A DNA stretch of 64,000 bases from Sinorhizobium sp. BG8 (GCF_016864555.1 NZ_CP044011.1:418501-482500); one strand, 5' to 3'. Positions 38,137 to 48,033 are shown, numbered from the stretch's first letter. A program made the numbers and translations. Notes: a model not told the origin generated them from the letters alone.

Positions 38137-39642
38137 TCACTCCGTGATGATCTTTACCTTGTCGCCCGGTTTGACGGTGCTCGTGGCCGTCATGGCGTTG
38201 ATCAGGCGGAACAGATCAAGCTTCCGGTCCGTACCCATCATCCTGCCCGCCAGGGACGCCACGGTGTCGTCCTTTCCTGCCGTCACGACACGCACGCGAA
38301 GTGGCTTCAATTGGGCAGCTTCCTCCGGCGTAAGTCTTCGGAACGAGGCCCTCAGAACATCCGCGGTCGTCCGCAGCGCTGGCGAACCCTTCGGCACGGC
38401 GGTGAGGAACCGGTAGATCTGATCGTCGATGCGAACGACGGTCACGTCGAAGTCCCAGCGATCTGCCGAGGCGCTGGCCGTTGCTGCTTCCAGGCCATTG
38501 ATGGTGATCGGCTGGATCGTTTCCGGCAGCAGGCCCGTGACCCACCCACTGGAAATATAGTTCACGAGGCTCTGCCGTTGACTGTCCGCAACGCCATCGA
38601 AGCGGATGGCAACGTCGCCAGGGCCCGTCGCCAGCACGGCTTCCGCCTTGTTGTCGATCTGGAAGCCTGCAGGCACGTCGAAGCGAATCCCGAGCTTGCC
38701 ATGCAGGAAGGTCTGCCCGCGAACATAGCCCTCCTGCGGGCTATCTCCGTAGAGCAGGCCGTTGATGCCGGCGAGATAATAGTCCCGGCCCCGATCGCCC
38801 ACCGTTCCCTCCGGTCCGAAGGCCCGCGCATGCAGCCGCGCCAGCTCGACGCGCTGGGGAGCGTTCGGATGGCTCGAGAGGAAGTCCAGGCTCTGGTCGG
38901 ACTCGGGGTCGACGGCGGTAAACCGGCTGTATGCGGCCATCGAGTCAAGGAAACGCGCTGCCGCATAGGGATCGTAACCCGCTTCCCCGAGCATGCGTAC
39001 GCCGATGACGTCGGCCTGCAGTTCCTGGTTTCGCGAGAAGGCGGCGAGCCGGAGTTTGCCCCGGGCGAGCGCCTGCTTGCCGGCAATGTTGCTGGACAGC
39101 ACTTCGGCCACCACGCGGCTGGCGATGACCTCGGCCTCTTCCTTCTTCTGCCGTTCGATGCCGTGGTTGGCCGTCACGTGCGCCATTTCATGCGAAAGGA
39201 CTGCAGCCACTTCCGAGGCGTCGTTCGCAAGCGCGAGCAGGCCACGTGTCACATAGAGATAGCCGCCAGGAAGCGCGAACGCGTTGATCGCCGGCGAATT
39301 GAGGATCGTGATCCGATAGGACTGAGTCGGGTTTTCCGAGACCGCCGTCAGGGCTCCCGCTATGCGCGCAACGAGCCGCTCGGTCTTCGCGTCCTTGTAC
39401 TCGCCGCCGTAGCTCGCAACGATGCGCGGATGCTCGCGGGCACCAAGCTGGGCACGCGGGTCGTTCTTCTGCACCTCAGCGACGATCTGGGGATTGGACG
39501 AGGGCGAGACGGAAGGTTCATAAGACTGCTCAAGAACCGACTGGCACGCGGACAGGAGTGCAGCTGCGAGAAGCACACCCGGCAGGACTTTCCGCAAACG
39601 GCGCCCAGAGTCCCTCACTGCAAGCTGGTCTATGCTCCGCAT
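38137..39642 (-). CDS. M48 peptidase lipoprotein (BepA/YfgC-like)
   Basis: About 501-aa exported zinc protease. N-terminal signal ends in a lipobox-like LLSACQS (lipidated cysteine at residue 33). M48 active site HEMAH at residues 151-155 (VLSHEMAHVTANHG) with the third ligand in NQELQADVIG. The C-terminal region ends in a LysM-like segment (VAGRMMG...LFRLINAM...VKPGDKVKI). Likely outer-membrane protein quality control. ATG at 39642 chosen; a GTG at 39654 is an alternative. Confidence 0.88.
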   Translation of the reverse strand: MRSIDQLAVRDSGRRLRKVLPGVLLAAALLSACQSVLEQSYEPSVSPSSNPQIVAEVQKNDPRAQLGAREHPRIVASYGGEYKDAKTERLVARIAGALTAVSENPTQSYRITILNSPAINAFALPGGYLYVTRGLLALANDASEVAAVLSHEMAHVTANHGIERQKKEEAEVIASRVVAEVLSSNIAGKQALARGKLRLAAFSRNQELQADVIGVRMLGEAGYDPYAAARFLDSMAAYSRFTAVDPESDQSLDFLSSHPNAPQRVELARLHARAFGPEGTVGDRGRDYYLAGINGLLYGDSPQEGYVRGQTFLHGKLGIRFDVPAGFQIDNKAEAVLATGPGDVAIRFDGVADSQRQSLVNYISSGWVTGLLPETIQPITINGLEAATASASADRWDFDVTVVRIDDQIYRFLTAVPKGSPALRTTADVLRASFRRLTPEEAAQLKPLRVRVVTAGKDDTVASLAGRMMGTDRKLDLFRLINAMTATSTVKPGDKVKIITE

Positions 39643-39837
39643 TCCTGTTGCCACGCCCCTTCACGGTCGGATACTCGAGGCGCTTCCTGCTCCAGCAGCA
39701 CGCCAGGGAACCTTACCCTCTCCTGCCACCGAGAGATAGGCGCCGCTTCCGCTGAGGGCAACTCCCGATCGACAATGCATTCCGTTTGTGGCTCCGGTGA
39801 CACAGGGCAGCGTCTAAAATATGGCAATCCCTCTCTC

Positions 39838-39855
39838 AAAAATAATATTATTTTT
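39838..39855. repeat. 18-bp A/T-only palindrome at the end of thiQ
   Basis: AAAAATAATATTATTTTT, a perfect palindrome touching the thiQ stop codon, in otherwise GC-rich DNA. It could be a weak terminator or a protein site. Confidence 0.45.
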
Positions 39856-40589
39856 CAATACGCAAGGAACTTCAGGAGGGAGGCGTTGTCGCGGTGGGAG
39901 AAGAAGTCCGCGACGGGCTCGAATACACGGATCGCGCCGTCCTCGATGAACATAGCACGATCGGCTATCCTGCGTATGTCGTCCGGCTGATGGGTGATCA
40001 TCAGGATCGTGCTCTTGGTCTCACGCTTCAACTCAACGAGGAGTGATGTCATCTCGGCGCGCATGGCCGGATCGAGCGAGGCAAAGGGCTCATCAAGAAG
40101 GATGATGGGCCGCTGGCGTACGAAGGCACGGGCGAGCGCCACACGTTGCCTTTCTCCGCCCGACAGCGAGGACGGCATGCGTTGGGCGTAGTTGCCGAGA
40201 CCGACCCGCGTCAGCGCATCTGCAATCCGCTGTCGTTCGGCCCCGGTAAGCTTCAGGGCGGGATTGATCCCCAGTCCGACATTTTCGGCAACCGCAAGAT
40301 GCGAAAAGAGATTGTTGTCCTGAAACACCAGGGATACGGGGCGCTCTGCCGGACCACGGCCCTGCATGTTTTCGCCCAAAATCTCGACTGATCCCGACTG
40401 GAGCCGCTGGAAGCCGGCGATGACGTTGAAAAGCGTTGACTTGCCCGCCCCGGAAGGTCCCGCGACAGCGACCGAGATCCCTTGCGGAATCTCGCAGTCG
40501 AAAACGAGCCTCTTCTCCGCGAACGCGACGGTCGCGTTCTTCAGCCGGATCGCGCTCGCCGCGCCGGGATGGGTTCGCGTCTCAACCAT
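39855..40589 (-). CDS. thiQ: Thiamine ABC transporter ATP-binding protein
   Basis: 244-aa ATPase of the thiamine/TPP importer. Walker A GPSGAGKST (about 44-52), signature SLSGGERQRVALARAF, Walker B IILLDEPFASLDP, H-loop MITHQ. Start ATG at 40589 overlaps the end of thiP by 8 bases. Last gene of thiBPQ; an AT-only palindrome touches the stop. Named from operon context with clear thiB and thiP and a TPP riboswitch upstream. Confidence 0.93.
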   Translation of the reverse strand: MVETRTHPGAASAIRLKNATVAFAEKRLVFDCEIPQGISVAVAGPSGAGKSTLFNVIAGFQRLQSGSVEILGENMQGRGPAERPVSLVFQDNNLFSHLAVAENVGLGINPALKLTGAERQRIADALTRVGLGNYAQRMPSSLSGGERQRVALARAFVRQRPIILLDEPFASLDPAMRAEMTSLLVELKRETKSTILMITHQPDDIRRIADRAMFIEDGAIRVFEPVADFFSHRDNASLLKFLAY

Positions 40590-42204
40590 TGGCGGTTTCC
40601 CCGGTCCCCCACGACAATGTCGAAGGCAATACGAGCAAGAGGCAGATTGCGCCGAGGACAAGCGCAATGCCCGCGGCGTCATCGGTGCGATAACTGCCCA
40701 TCCGGCTGAACAGCAGCCACGGAAGCGTGGTGAAACCCTCGGCCCCGAAAATCGCGATTGCTCCGAGGTCCCCGAGCGACAACGCCATTGCAAAGGCAAA
40801 GGCGGTCAGCAGAGGGCGCTTCAGGGCTGGAAGATCGATCCAACGTACACGATGCATGCCGGTTACGCCGAGGCTGAGAGCCAGTCGCGCCGTTCGTGCG
40901 ATATGGGTTCTGTAGGCAGGTTCGAGCACCTGCACGACGAATGGCATAGCCATCAGTGCATTGATCACCACCACGACGTAGGGTGCCATATGCCCGGTCT
41001 CCCCGAATGTGCGAAGGACGAGGAACCACCCGGTTGCAATAACGATCGGTGGAACGAGCAGGATGAGCGAGGCGGTCCCCTTGAGCAGGATTGCAAGGAA
41101 CCGGGTGGAACCAAGGGACGTATCGGTCGGCAGGGTAAGATGCGGTAGCACGATCACCGGAACGACCAGCGCGAGGGAGAGCAGGCCCGAGCTGAAGGCA
41201 ATCGCGAGGCTTGTGACCAATGCCTTGTGAAGCAAAGGGTCGGCGGCAAGCCGCCCGAGATCTGCTGCGAACCCGGATACCACGATCGCCACAATGGGAG
41301 CACCCACGAAGGAGGCGAACGCTACGAGGATCGCCGCATCGGCCAAGCGTCTCCCGGCAGCGTCGAAGCGGCGGATCTCCCGCCCCGTAGTCGTCCCTTC
41401 CGCCGGTCGATTGCCGACAAGCGCCATGATCGTCAGGAGCGCGCCGGTCACGAGGATCTGCAGGAAAGAAAGCAGGACGGCGCGCGGCGGATCGAAATCG
41501 AACCTCAGGGCCTGGTAGATCGCGACCTCGATGGTGGTCACTGCGGGGCCACCTCCAAGCGTGAGCACGATGGTGAAGCTGGTCACGCACAGCATGAAGA
41601 TGAGGCCGGCAATCCCGGGAATGAGCTGGCGCAGGACGGGCCACTCGATGAGGCGGAACACCGCGCCCGGCCTCATGCCGAGATTGGCAGTTGAAAGCCA
41701 GTACTCCGCGGGAATGCGATCGAGTCCGGCGAGCAGCAGCCGAGTTGCCAGTGGCAGGTTGAAAAAGACATGGGCGATGAGGATGCCCGACAGTCCATAG
41801 ATGCTGACAGGTCTCGTTGCGCCTGCAAACAGGAGGAGATCGTTGACAATGCCCTGCCGGCCCCAGATCGTGACGATGCCGAGCGCTACCACGAGCGCCG
41901 GCATGCCCAGAGGCAGCGCCGCGAGACGGACAAGCCAGTTTCGTCCCGGAAATCGACGCTGGCGTGCCAGCGCCCTGGCGACCGGAATGGCGAAAGCCAC
42001 GGACAGGAAGGTGGAAAGGAACGCCTGCAGGAGCGTGAAGCGCGCGACCCGCCAGACATAGGCATCAAGCAGAACTTCCCCACTTCGTTGGCCGGCACCG
42101 TTCGCCAGGAGCACCGCGATCGAAATGCCGACGAACGAAGCGACGAAGCCGAGGACAAGAGCCCCGGCCCCACGCACAAATCGCTTCTCGGCACGAGAAT
42201 ACAT
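40582..42204 (-). CDS. thiP: Thiamine ABC transporter permease
   Basis: 540-aa fused permease with two BPD_transp_1 domains (about 12 TM helices), each with an EAA-type loop (YWLSTANLGMRPGAVFRLIE and ARLALSLGVTGMHRVRWIDLP). This duplication is typical of ThiP. Starts 3 bases after thiB and overlaps thiQ. Imports thiamine, TMP or TPP delivered by ThiB. Confidence 0.94.
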   Translation of the reverse strand: MYSRAEKRFVRGAGALVLGFVASFVGISIAVLLANGAGQRSGEVLLDAYVWRVARFTLLQAFLSTFLSVAFAIPVARALARQRRFPGRNWLVRLAALPLGMPALVVALGIVTIWGRQGIVNDLLLFAGATRPVSIYGLSGILIAHVFFNLPLATRLLLAGLDRIPAEYWLSTANLGMRPGAVFRLIEWPVLRQLIPGIAGLIFMLCVTSFTIVLTLGGGPAVTTIEVAIYQALRFDFDPPRAVLLSFLQILVTGALLTIMALVGNRPAEGTTTGREIRRFDAAGRRLADAAILVAFASFVGAPIVAIVVSGFAADLGRLAADPLLHKALVTSLAIAFSSGLLSLALVVPVIVLPHLTLPTDTSLGSTRFLAILLKGTASLILLVPPIVIATGWFLVLRTFGETGHMAPYVVVVINALMAMPFVVQVLEPAYRTHIARTARLALSLGVTGMHRVRWIDLPALKRPLLTAFAFAMALSLGDLGAIAIFGAEGFTTLPWLLFSRMGSYRTDDAAGIALVLGAICLLLVLPSTLSWGTGETANG

Positions 42205-42207
42205 CGG

Positions 42208-43215
42208 TCAGTTCGCACTCATGGCCGACAGCCATTCGTCGATCCAGGCCTTGCGGTGCGCGGCCACCTCGTCCGACCCGAGAAGGAGTGTCTTTTCAGG
42301 CTTCACCAGCTTGCCGAAGGCATCCGGGAGCGGATCCTTCGTTGCACCGACCGGCATCATCCAGTTCGTCTCGGGGATGATCGACTGGAAATCGGGTCCG
42401 GTCATGAACGACAGGAACTGGCGCGCAAGATCCTTGTCGTCGCTTGTTTTCGTCATTCCCGCGACTTCGATCTGGACATAGTGCCCCTCCGTGAAAGAGG
42501 CCGCCTGATAGCGGTCCGTGTTCTCGGCAATCATGTGATAGGCGGGCGACGTCGTGTAGGAGAGCACCATCGGCGCCTCGCCCTTGGTGAAGAGCCCGTA
42601 GGATTCGGACCAGCCCGGCGTGACCGTGAGAACACGCGGCTTGAGCTTCGTCCAGGCTTCCGCGGCCTTGTCGCCATAGACGGACTTCATCCAGAGAAGC
42701 AGCCCGAGACCCGGGGTCGACGTGCGCGGGTCCTGGATGACGATCTTCTCATCCGGATTGCCCTCGACGAGCTCCTTCAAGCTGTGAGGCGGATCCTTGA
42801 GCGCATCGGTGTCGTAGATGATTGCGAAGTGCCCATAGTCGTAGGGAAGAAAGGTATCGTCCGAGAACCCGCCTGGAACGGTAAGCCCTTGCGGCGAAAG
42901 ACCGTGCGGCTCGAAGAGACCTGTTGCCTTCGCCTCTGTTATCAGGCTTGTGTCAAGACCGAGGACGATGTCCGCCTTCGTGCTTTCACCCTCGAGCTTC
43001 AACCGCGTCAGTAGCTCGACCCCATCGGCGACCCCGACCCATTCGACCTTGCAGGCGCATGATTTCTCGAACGCGGCTGCGACCTTCGCTCCCGGGCCCC
43101 ATTCCGCGACGAAGCTCTCATAGGTGTAGATTGTCAGCGTTTTTTCGGCCGCGAGGGCCGAAGCCGAAAGGCCGGCGGCAAGTGTCGCCACCATTGCAAA
43201 AAGTTTCACGCGCAT
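42208..43215 (-). CDS. thiB: Thiamine-binding periplasmic protein
   Basis: 335-aa binding protein. Signal peptide to about residue 22 (ASALA-AEK), then [17 protein letters not shown], the family signature. VLGLDTSLI and [13 protein letters not shown] are also typical of ThiB/TbpA. ATG at 43215 follows GAGGAGGCGCTG; a frame extension to 43233 runs through that ribosome binding site. First gene of the operon, 50 bases after a TPP riboswitch. Confidence 0.95.
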   Translation of the reverse strand: MRVKLFAMVATLAAGLSASALAAEKTLTIYTYESFVAEWGPGAKVAAAFEKSCACKVEWVGVADGVELLTRLKLEGESTKADIVLGLDTSLITEAKATGLFEPHGLSPQGLTVPGGFSDDTFLPYDYGHFAIIYDTDALKDPPHSLKELVEGNPDEKIVIQDPRTSTPGLGLLLWMKSVYGDKAAEAWTKLKPRVLTVTPGWSESYGLFTKGEAPMVLSYTTSPAYHMIAENTDRYQAASFTEGHYVQIEVAGMTKTSDDKDLARQFLSFMTGPDFQSIIPETNWMMPVGATKDPLPDAFGKLVKPEKTLLLGSDEVAAHRKAWIDEWLSAMSAN

Positions 43216-43264
43216 CAGCGCCTCCTCTTCCAAGTGAACGGGAATAGCGCGCTGATCGAGCCGT

Positions 43265-43362
43265 CTAATCCCTCCGCCGGTACAAGCCGGATCAGGTTCC
43301 GCGGGTTGGCCCGAAAGCCTCTCAGCCGGTAGATCTAAGGATCGTCCGGCACCCCGTTAGAG
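43265..43362 (-). promoter_or_regulatory. TPP riboswitch (THI element) controlling thiBPQ
   Basis: On the minus strand the conserved order is complete: ACGGGGTGCC (helix P1/P2 start), GGCTGAGAGG, AACCCG, then GGAACCTGATCCGG and TACCGGCGGAGGGATTAG. CTGAGA and the CCTGATC core contact the pyrimidine and pyrophosphate of TPP. It represses the importer when TPP is plentiful. Located 50 bases upstream of thiB, suiting control of translation initiation or of a nearby terminator. Confidence 0.95.
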
Positions 43363-43557
43363 CAACAAAAGCTTTAGACCCGCCCCCTTGGCTTGGCAAG
43401 GCCCGGTTCTTCACAAGCTCCTGCACCGAAGTCCTCCGTGAAACCGCAGGATAGAACCCGGACAATCGGTCGAACGCGCGGGAGCGGGAAGCGCTCCACG
43501 GTCGAACGGGAAAATGCGGATTTTCCTTTGGCAGCGGATGCGCTATGGGCAATGCCC

Positions 43558-44208
43558 ATGAACGATCAGACCTTTGTCATTCTCCTCGGCGGAACACTCG
43601 AGCCAACGCCACGTTTCAAGGCCGACATAGCCGGCGCGCGCTTCGTCGCGGCCGACGGCGGCATGCGCCACGCCACCATGCTGGGCGTACGGCCTGAAGT
43701 CTGGGTCGGCGATTTCGACTCGAGTTCTGCAGGCCTCATAGCCAACTGGCCAGACGTGCCGCGAGAACCGTATCCGGCAGCAAAGAACGAAACCGACGGA
43801 GAGATCGCAGTCGCGGCGGCGCTCGCCCGCGGCGCGAAAAGCATAATACTCGCAGGCGCACTGGGCGGGGAACGCAGCGATCACGCCTTCATGCACATGC
43901 TGCTCGCACTCCGGCTGGCGGAGCAGGGCCTCGAACTGAGGCTCACTTCCGGCGAAGAGGAGGCCTGGCCGCTGCTTCCGGGAACCAATTCCGTTTCGTT
44001 GCCCAAGGGCAGCCTGTTCTCCATCCTCGGCTTGTCGAGCCTGGACCGGCTCTCCATCGCCAACGTCCGCTATCCGCTTTCCGATTTCGATCTGCCGTTC
44101 GGCTCTTCACGCACAATCTCGAACATCGCTGAGGGGACCGTGCGCATCTCACTCCGTGCCGGGCGGGGCCTCTTGCTCGCCCGCCCGTACGACCTGTCAG
44201 GAGCCTGA
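43558..44208 (+). CDS. thiN: Thiamine diphosphokinase
   Basis: 216-aa enzyme converting thiamine to thiamine diphosphate with ATP. N-terminal FVILLGGTLEPTPRF, then VAADGGMRHATMLGVRPEVW and VGDFDSS, KNETDGEIAV, and GALGGERSDHAFMHMLLAL carry the catalytic acidic residues. Divergent from thiBPQ. The riboswitch lies on the opposite strand and does not reach this transcript. ATG at 43558 is preferred over ATG 43552, but the ribosome binding site is weak. Confidence 0.92.
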   Translation: MNDQTFVILLGGTLEPTPRFKADIAGARFVAADGGMRHATMLGVRPEVWVGDFDSSSAGLIANWPDVPREPYPAAKNETDGEIAVAAALARGAKSIILAGALGGERSDHAFMHMLLALRLAEQGLELRLTSGEEEAWPLLPGTNSVSLPKGSLFSILGLSSLDRLSIANVRYPLSDFDLPFGSSRTISNIAEGTVRISLRAGRGLLLARPYDLSGA

Positions 44209-44211
44209 CCC

Positions 44212-46035
44212 TTGGCACCACCTATTCTCAAACTGACCGACATCTTCCTGAGCTTCGGCGGCACGCCACTGCTGGCGGGCGCCCAGCTCCAGGTCGAACC
44301 TGGCGACCGCATCTGCCTCGTCGGGCGCAACGGCTCAGGAAAATCGACGTTGCTGAAGATCGCCGCCGGTCTGGTCGAGCCGCAGTCCGGAGAGGTTTTC
44401 CGCCACCCCACGGCGACGATCCGGTACCTGCACCAGGCGCCGGATTTCGAAGGATATGACACGGTTTCCGCCTATGCGGAGTCGGGTCTCGGCCCGAGCG
44501 ACGATCCCTACAGGGTCGCCTATCTCCTAGAGCATCTCGGACTGACCGGCTCGGAGGACCCCAGAAGCCTTTCGGGCGGGGAAGCGCGCCGTGCGGCCCT
44601 TGCCCGCGTCCTGGCGCCGGAGCCCGATATCCTGCTGCTCGACGAGCCGACCAACCATCTCGATCTGCCGACGATCGAATGGCTGGAAGGTGAACTTGCG
44701 AACAGCCGCTCGGCTCTCGTGCTGATTTCGCACGACCGGCGTTTCCTCGAAAAGGTATCGAACGCGACCGTGTGGCTTGATCGCGGCACCTCGCGACGCC
44801 TGGACCGTGGATTCGGCCATTTCGAGGCCTGGCGGGACCAGGTGCTGGAAGCGGAGGAGCTTGAACAACACAAGCTCGGCAAGGCCATCGAGCGCGAGGA
44901 ACACTGGCTTCGCTACGGTGTGACGGCAAGGCGCAAGCGCAACATGCGCCGTCTTGGCGAGCTACAGGACATGCGCAGCAAGTATCGTGGGCACAAGGGA
45001 CCGCAGGGAACCGTCCAGGCGACGCTCTCCGACGCCAACGAGTCCGGCAAGCTTGTCATTGAAGCCGAAAAGATTACCAAGAACTATGGCGAGCGCACGA
45101 TCGTCGCCCCGTTCTCCATTCGCGTCCATCGCGGCGACCGCATCGGCCTGGTCGGCCCGAACGGCGCCGGCAAGACAACGTTGCTCAAGTTGCTGACGGG
45201 GCAGACCCCGCCCGATGCCGGCACCGTCAAGCTCGGCACCAATCTGGAGATGGCGACACTCGACCAACGGCGCGAGGAGCTCGATCTGGACGACACGCTT
45301 GCGCACTACCTGACGGATGGTCGTGGCGAGAACCTCCTCGTCAATGGCGAACAGCGTCACGTGACGGGCTATATGAAGGAATTCCTGTTCCAGCCGGAAC
45401 AGGCACGCACCCCGATCCGGAACCTGTCGGGTGGTGAGCGCGCGCGGCTGATGCTCGCACGCATCCTGTCGCGCCCGACGAACCTGCTGATCCTGGACGA
45501 GCCTACCAACGATCTCGACATCGAGACCCTGGATCTGCTCCAGGAAATAGTTGCCGGGTTCCCGGGAACGGTCATCCTCGTCAGCCACGATCGCGACTTC
45601 CTTGACCGGACGGTCACGTCGACGATCGCACCCTCCAATCCCGAGGCGCCCGACGGCCGCTGGATCGAGTATGCCGGCGGATACACCGATATGATGGCGC
45701 AGCGCCGCGGCATGCAGGAAGAGCGCCGCAAGGCGGAGCGCGCCGAAAAGGCAAAAGAGCAGCCTGCGCCCGCCGCGGAAGCAAAAAGCGCGGCAAAGGG
45801 TAAGCTCTCCTACAAGCAGAAGTTCGCCTTGGAGAATCTGCCCAAGGAAATGGCCAAGGCGGAAGCGGAGATCGCAAAGCGCGAAACCAGAATGGCCGAT
45901 CCCAATCTTTTCACCAAAGACCCGGATGCCTTTTCGAAGATTGCGGCCGAACTCGAGAAACTCCGCGACGGACTGGCACGGATGGAAGAGGAATGGCTCG
46001 AGCTCGAAATGCTGAGGGAAGAACTGGAAGGCTGA
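44212..46035 (+). CDS. ABC-F ATPase, Uup type
   Basis: 607-aa soluble protein with two ABC domains and no TM. First domain: GRNGSGKST, LSGGEARRAALARVL, LLLDEPTNHLD. Second: GPNGAGKTT, LSGGERARLMLARIL, LILDEPTNDLD. A charged linker and C-terminal coiled coil (EIAKRETRMADPNLFTKDPD) are those of Uup. Starts at TTG 44212 with AGGAG upstream, 3 bases after thiN. ABC-F proteins act on ribosomes or, for Uup, on branched DNA intermediates. Confidence 0.93.
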   Translation: MAPPILKLTDIFLSFGGTPLLAGAQLQVEPGDRICLVGRNGSGKSTLLKIAAGLVEPQSGEVFRHPTATIRYLHQAPDFEGYDTVSAYAESGLGPSDDPYRVAYLLEHLGLTGSEDPRSLSGGEARRAALARVLAPEPDILLLDEPTNHLDLPTIEWLEGELANSRSALVLISHDRRFLEKVSNATVWLDRGTSRRLDRGFGHFEAWRDQVLEAEELEQHKLGKAIEREEHWLRYGVTARRKRNMRRLGELQDMRSKYRGHKGPQGTVQATLSDANESGKLVIEAEKITKNYGERTIVAPFSIRVHRGDRIGLVGPNGAGKTTLLKLLTGQTPPDAGTVKLGTNLEMATLDQRREELDLDDTLAHYLTDGRGENLLVNGEQRHVTGYMKEFLFQPEQARTPIRNLSGGERARLMLARILSRPTNLLILDEPTNDLDIETLDLLQEIVAGFPGTVILVSHDRDFLDRTVTSTIAPSNPEAPDGRWIEYAGGYTDMMAQRRGMQEERRKAERAEKAKEQPAPAAEAKSAAKGKLSYKQKFALENLPKEMAKAEAEIAKRETRMADPNLFTKDPDAFSKIAAELEKLRDGLARMEEEWLELEMLREELEG

Positions 46036-46147
46036 CGGCGGGCCTGGGCAAACCATCGCTCGTCGGCGTGCCGCCGCATGCTTGCGGCTTGCCTACAAGC
46101 AGAGAATTGTGACAGTCTCGGCAGCCACAATTTTCAGGAGTTCATTC

Positions 46148-46945
46148 ATGTTTTCCCGACGCACGGTCATTGCCGGCCTCGCCGCTGTCCTGTTTTCATC
46201 TCTCCCTACCATCTCTGCAGATCTTCCTGATCTCGGTGGCAAGACGGTCGTGGTGGTGACGGAGAACGCCTATCCGCCGCTGCAGTTCGTCGATCCCAAG
46301 ACAGGCCAGCAGGTGGGATGGGAATATGACGCGATGAACGAGATCGCCAAGCGACTCAACTTCAAGGTCGAGTACCAGAACACCAGTTGGGATGCGATGA
46401 TACAGGCCGTGTCCGATGGCCAGTACCAGATCGGCATGACCGGCATTACCATCAAGGACGAGCGCAAGGAAAAGGTCGATTTCTCGGATCCCTACATGCG
46501 CTCGGAGATGTTCATGCTGGTGCGCGGCGACGAGACGCGCTTCGACGACGCCAAGAGCTTTGCCGGACTTGAGGATGGCCTCGTCGGTGCACAGCCGGGG
46601 ACGACGCCTTTCTATGTCGCGGTCTACAATGTTCTCGACGGCAACGAGCAGAACCCGCGCATCAAGCTCTTCGAAACTTTCGGCGCGACGGTCCAGGCGC
46701 TCAAGGCGGGCGACGTCGACGTGGTGCTCACGGACGGCACCGCCGGCAAGGGCTACGTCGATGCATCGGGCGGCGAACTGAAGCTGGTCGGAGGCCCGCT
46801 CGGCACGGAGGACTTCGGCTTCATCTTCGCCAAGGGCTCGGATCTCGTCGCCCCGGTGAATGCGGCAATCGCCGCGTTGAAGGCGGACGGCACGCTCGAT
46901 ACGCTGAATAAGAAGTGGTTCCTCGACTACAAGATGGGCCAGTAA
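46148..46945 (+). CDS. Amino-acid ABC transporter substrate-binding protein
   Basis: 265-aa periplasmic binding protein (SBP_bac_3 family). Signal peptide in the first 24 residues. Family signatures VVVVTENAYPPLQFVDPKTG and GWEYDAMNEIAKRLNFKVEY are present, as is DGQYQIGMTGITIKDERKE. Likely binds a polar or basic amino acid. GGAG lies 7 bases before ATG 46148. Paired with the permease 9 bases downstream. Confidence 0.92.
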   Translation: MFSRRTVIAGLAAVLFSSLPTISADLPDLGGKTVVVVTENAYPPLQFVDPKTGQQVGWEYDAMNEIAKRLNFKVEYQNTSWDAMIQAVSDGQYQIGMTGITIKDERKEKVDFSDPYMRSEMFMLVRGDETRFDDAKSFAGLEDGLVGAQPGTTPFYVAVYNVLDGNEQNPRIKLFETFGATVQALKAGDVDVVLTDGTAGKGYVDASGGELKLVGGPLGTEDFGFIFAKGSDLVAPVNAAIAALKADGTLDTLNKKWFLDYKMGQ

Positions 46946-46954
46946 AGCGGAGCC

Positions 46955-47776
46955 ATGGCATCCGCGCCTGCCTCATCCCGGCAAGACAAGGGCGATTATC
47001 CCTGGTGGCTGGTTGCCCTTGCCGTTGTTGCCGCCGTTCTGGCCGCAGTCATCGCGACGAACGATCTCTATGTGCAGGTCCTCAGCACCGTCGCAAAGGG
47101 TTTGTGGGTAACGATCTTCGTCACGCTGGTCGGCTTCATTCTCGCAACCCTCTTGGGTCTCTGCATAGCCTTGCTCGGACTGTCGGAGCGCGCAGCCTTG
47201 CGCCAGGTCGCCCGCTTCTACACGGAAGTCATTCGCGGCGTGCCGATTCTCGTGCTCCTGTTCTACATCGCATTCGTCGGCGCGCCGGCGGTTGTCGCCG
47301 TGATCAACTTCGCCATCAGCCCGCTTGTCTCATGGGGTGTCGCCGAGCCGATGCAGGTCAGGGACGTGTCCCTGATGTGGCGCGCCATCATAGCCCTGAT
47401 GATCGGATATTCCGCGTTTATCGGAGAGGTCTTCCGGGCGGGCATCCAGTCGGTGGACAAGGGGCAGGTCGAGGCTGCCAAGGCGCTCGGCCTCTCGCGG
47501 GTGCAGCGGTTCCGACTCGTCGTCTTCCCGCAGGCGATTCGTGTCATTCTTCCACCGCTCGGCAACGACTTTGTCGCAATGGTGAAGGATTCCTCCCTCG
47601 TCTCGGTGCTCGGCGTCGCAGACATCACGCAGATGGCGAAGGTCTATGCCTCGGGCTCCTTCCGCTTCTTCGAGACCTACTCGATCGTCGCCTACATCTA
47701 TCTCATCCTGACGATCGGGCTGTCGCTGGCACTGAGGGCGCTGGAGAAGCGTCTGCGCCGGGCTTATGAGCGGTAG
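46955..47776 (+). CDS. Amino-acid ABC transporter permease (HisM/GlnP type)
   Basis: 273-aa permease with about six TM helices. N-terminal HEQ-type motif region FYTEVIRGVPILVLLFYIAF and EAA loop EAAKALGLSRVQRFRLVVFPQAIR. It starts 9 bases after the binding protein. No ATP-binding gene follows: the next gene is leuC on the same strand after 257 bases. The importer must therefore use an ATPase encoded elsewhere. Confidence 0.92.
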   Translation: MASAPASSRQDKGDYPWWLVALAVVAAVLAAVIATNDLYVQVLSTVAKGLWVTIFVTLVGFILATLLGLCIALLGLSERAALRQVARFYTEVIRGVPILVLLFYIAFVGAPAVVAVINFAISPLVSWGVAEPMQVRDVSLMWRAIIALMIGYSAFIGEVFRAGIQSVDKGQVEAAKALGLSRVQRFRLVVFPQAIRVILPPLGNDFVAMVKDSSLVSVLGVADITQMAKVYASGSFRFFETYSIVAYIYLILTIGLSLALRALEKRLRRAYER

Positions 47777-48033
47777 TCTCCATCTGGCGCACGGCCGATT
47801 CTCTGCGATTGCCGAGCTGTCAAAAAATTGATATGTGCACCTCCATGGAATCCAAGTTCGGATGCATTGGGACGCGTATCGTCGTGCTGCAGGATCACAA
47901 GCGCCTGCCGGCACGCTTCTTCTCGTGCATTTACGGCGCGCTCAACAGCCGCCTACCCTGATCCGGTCAGGTTTCGCAGCCCAGTGCTGCGTCAATTTCC
48001 CATATCTTTATGCTGCAAATCGGATGAAGAGCC

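Noticed and set aside
47777-48033. Leucine attenuator or leader peptide before leuC
   Set aside because: No short frame with a run of leucine codons and no clear terminator/antiterminator pair.
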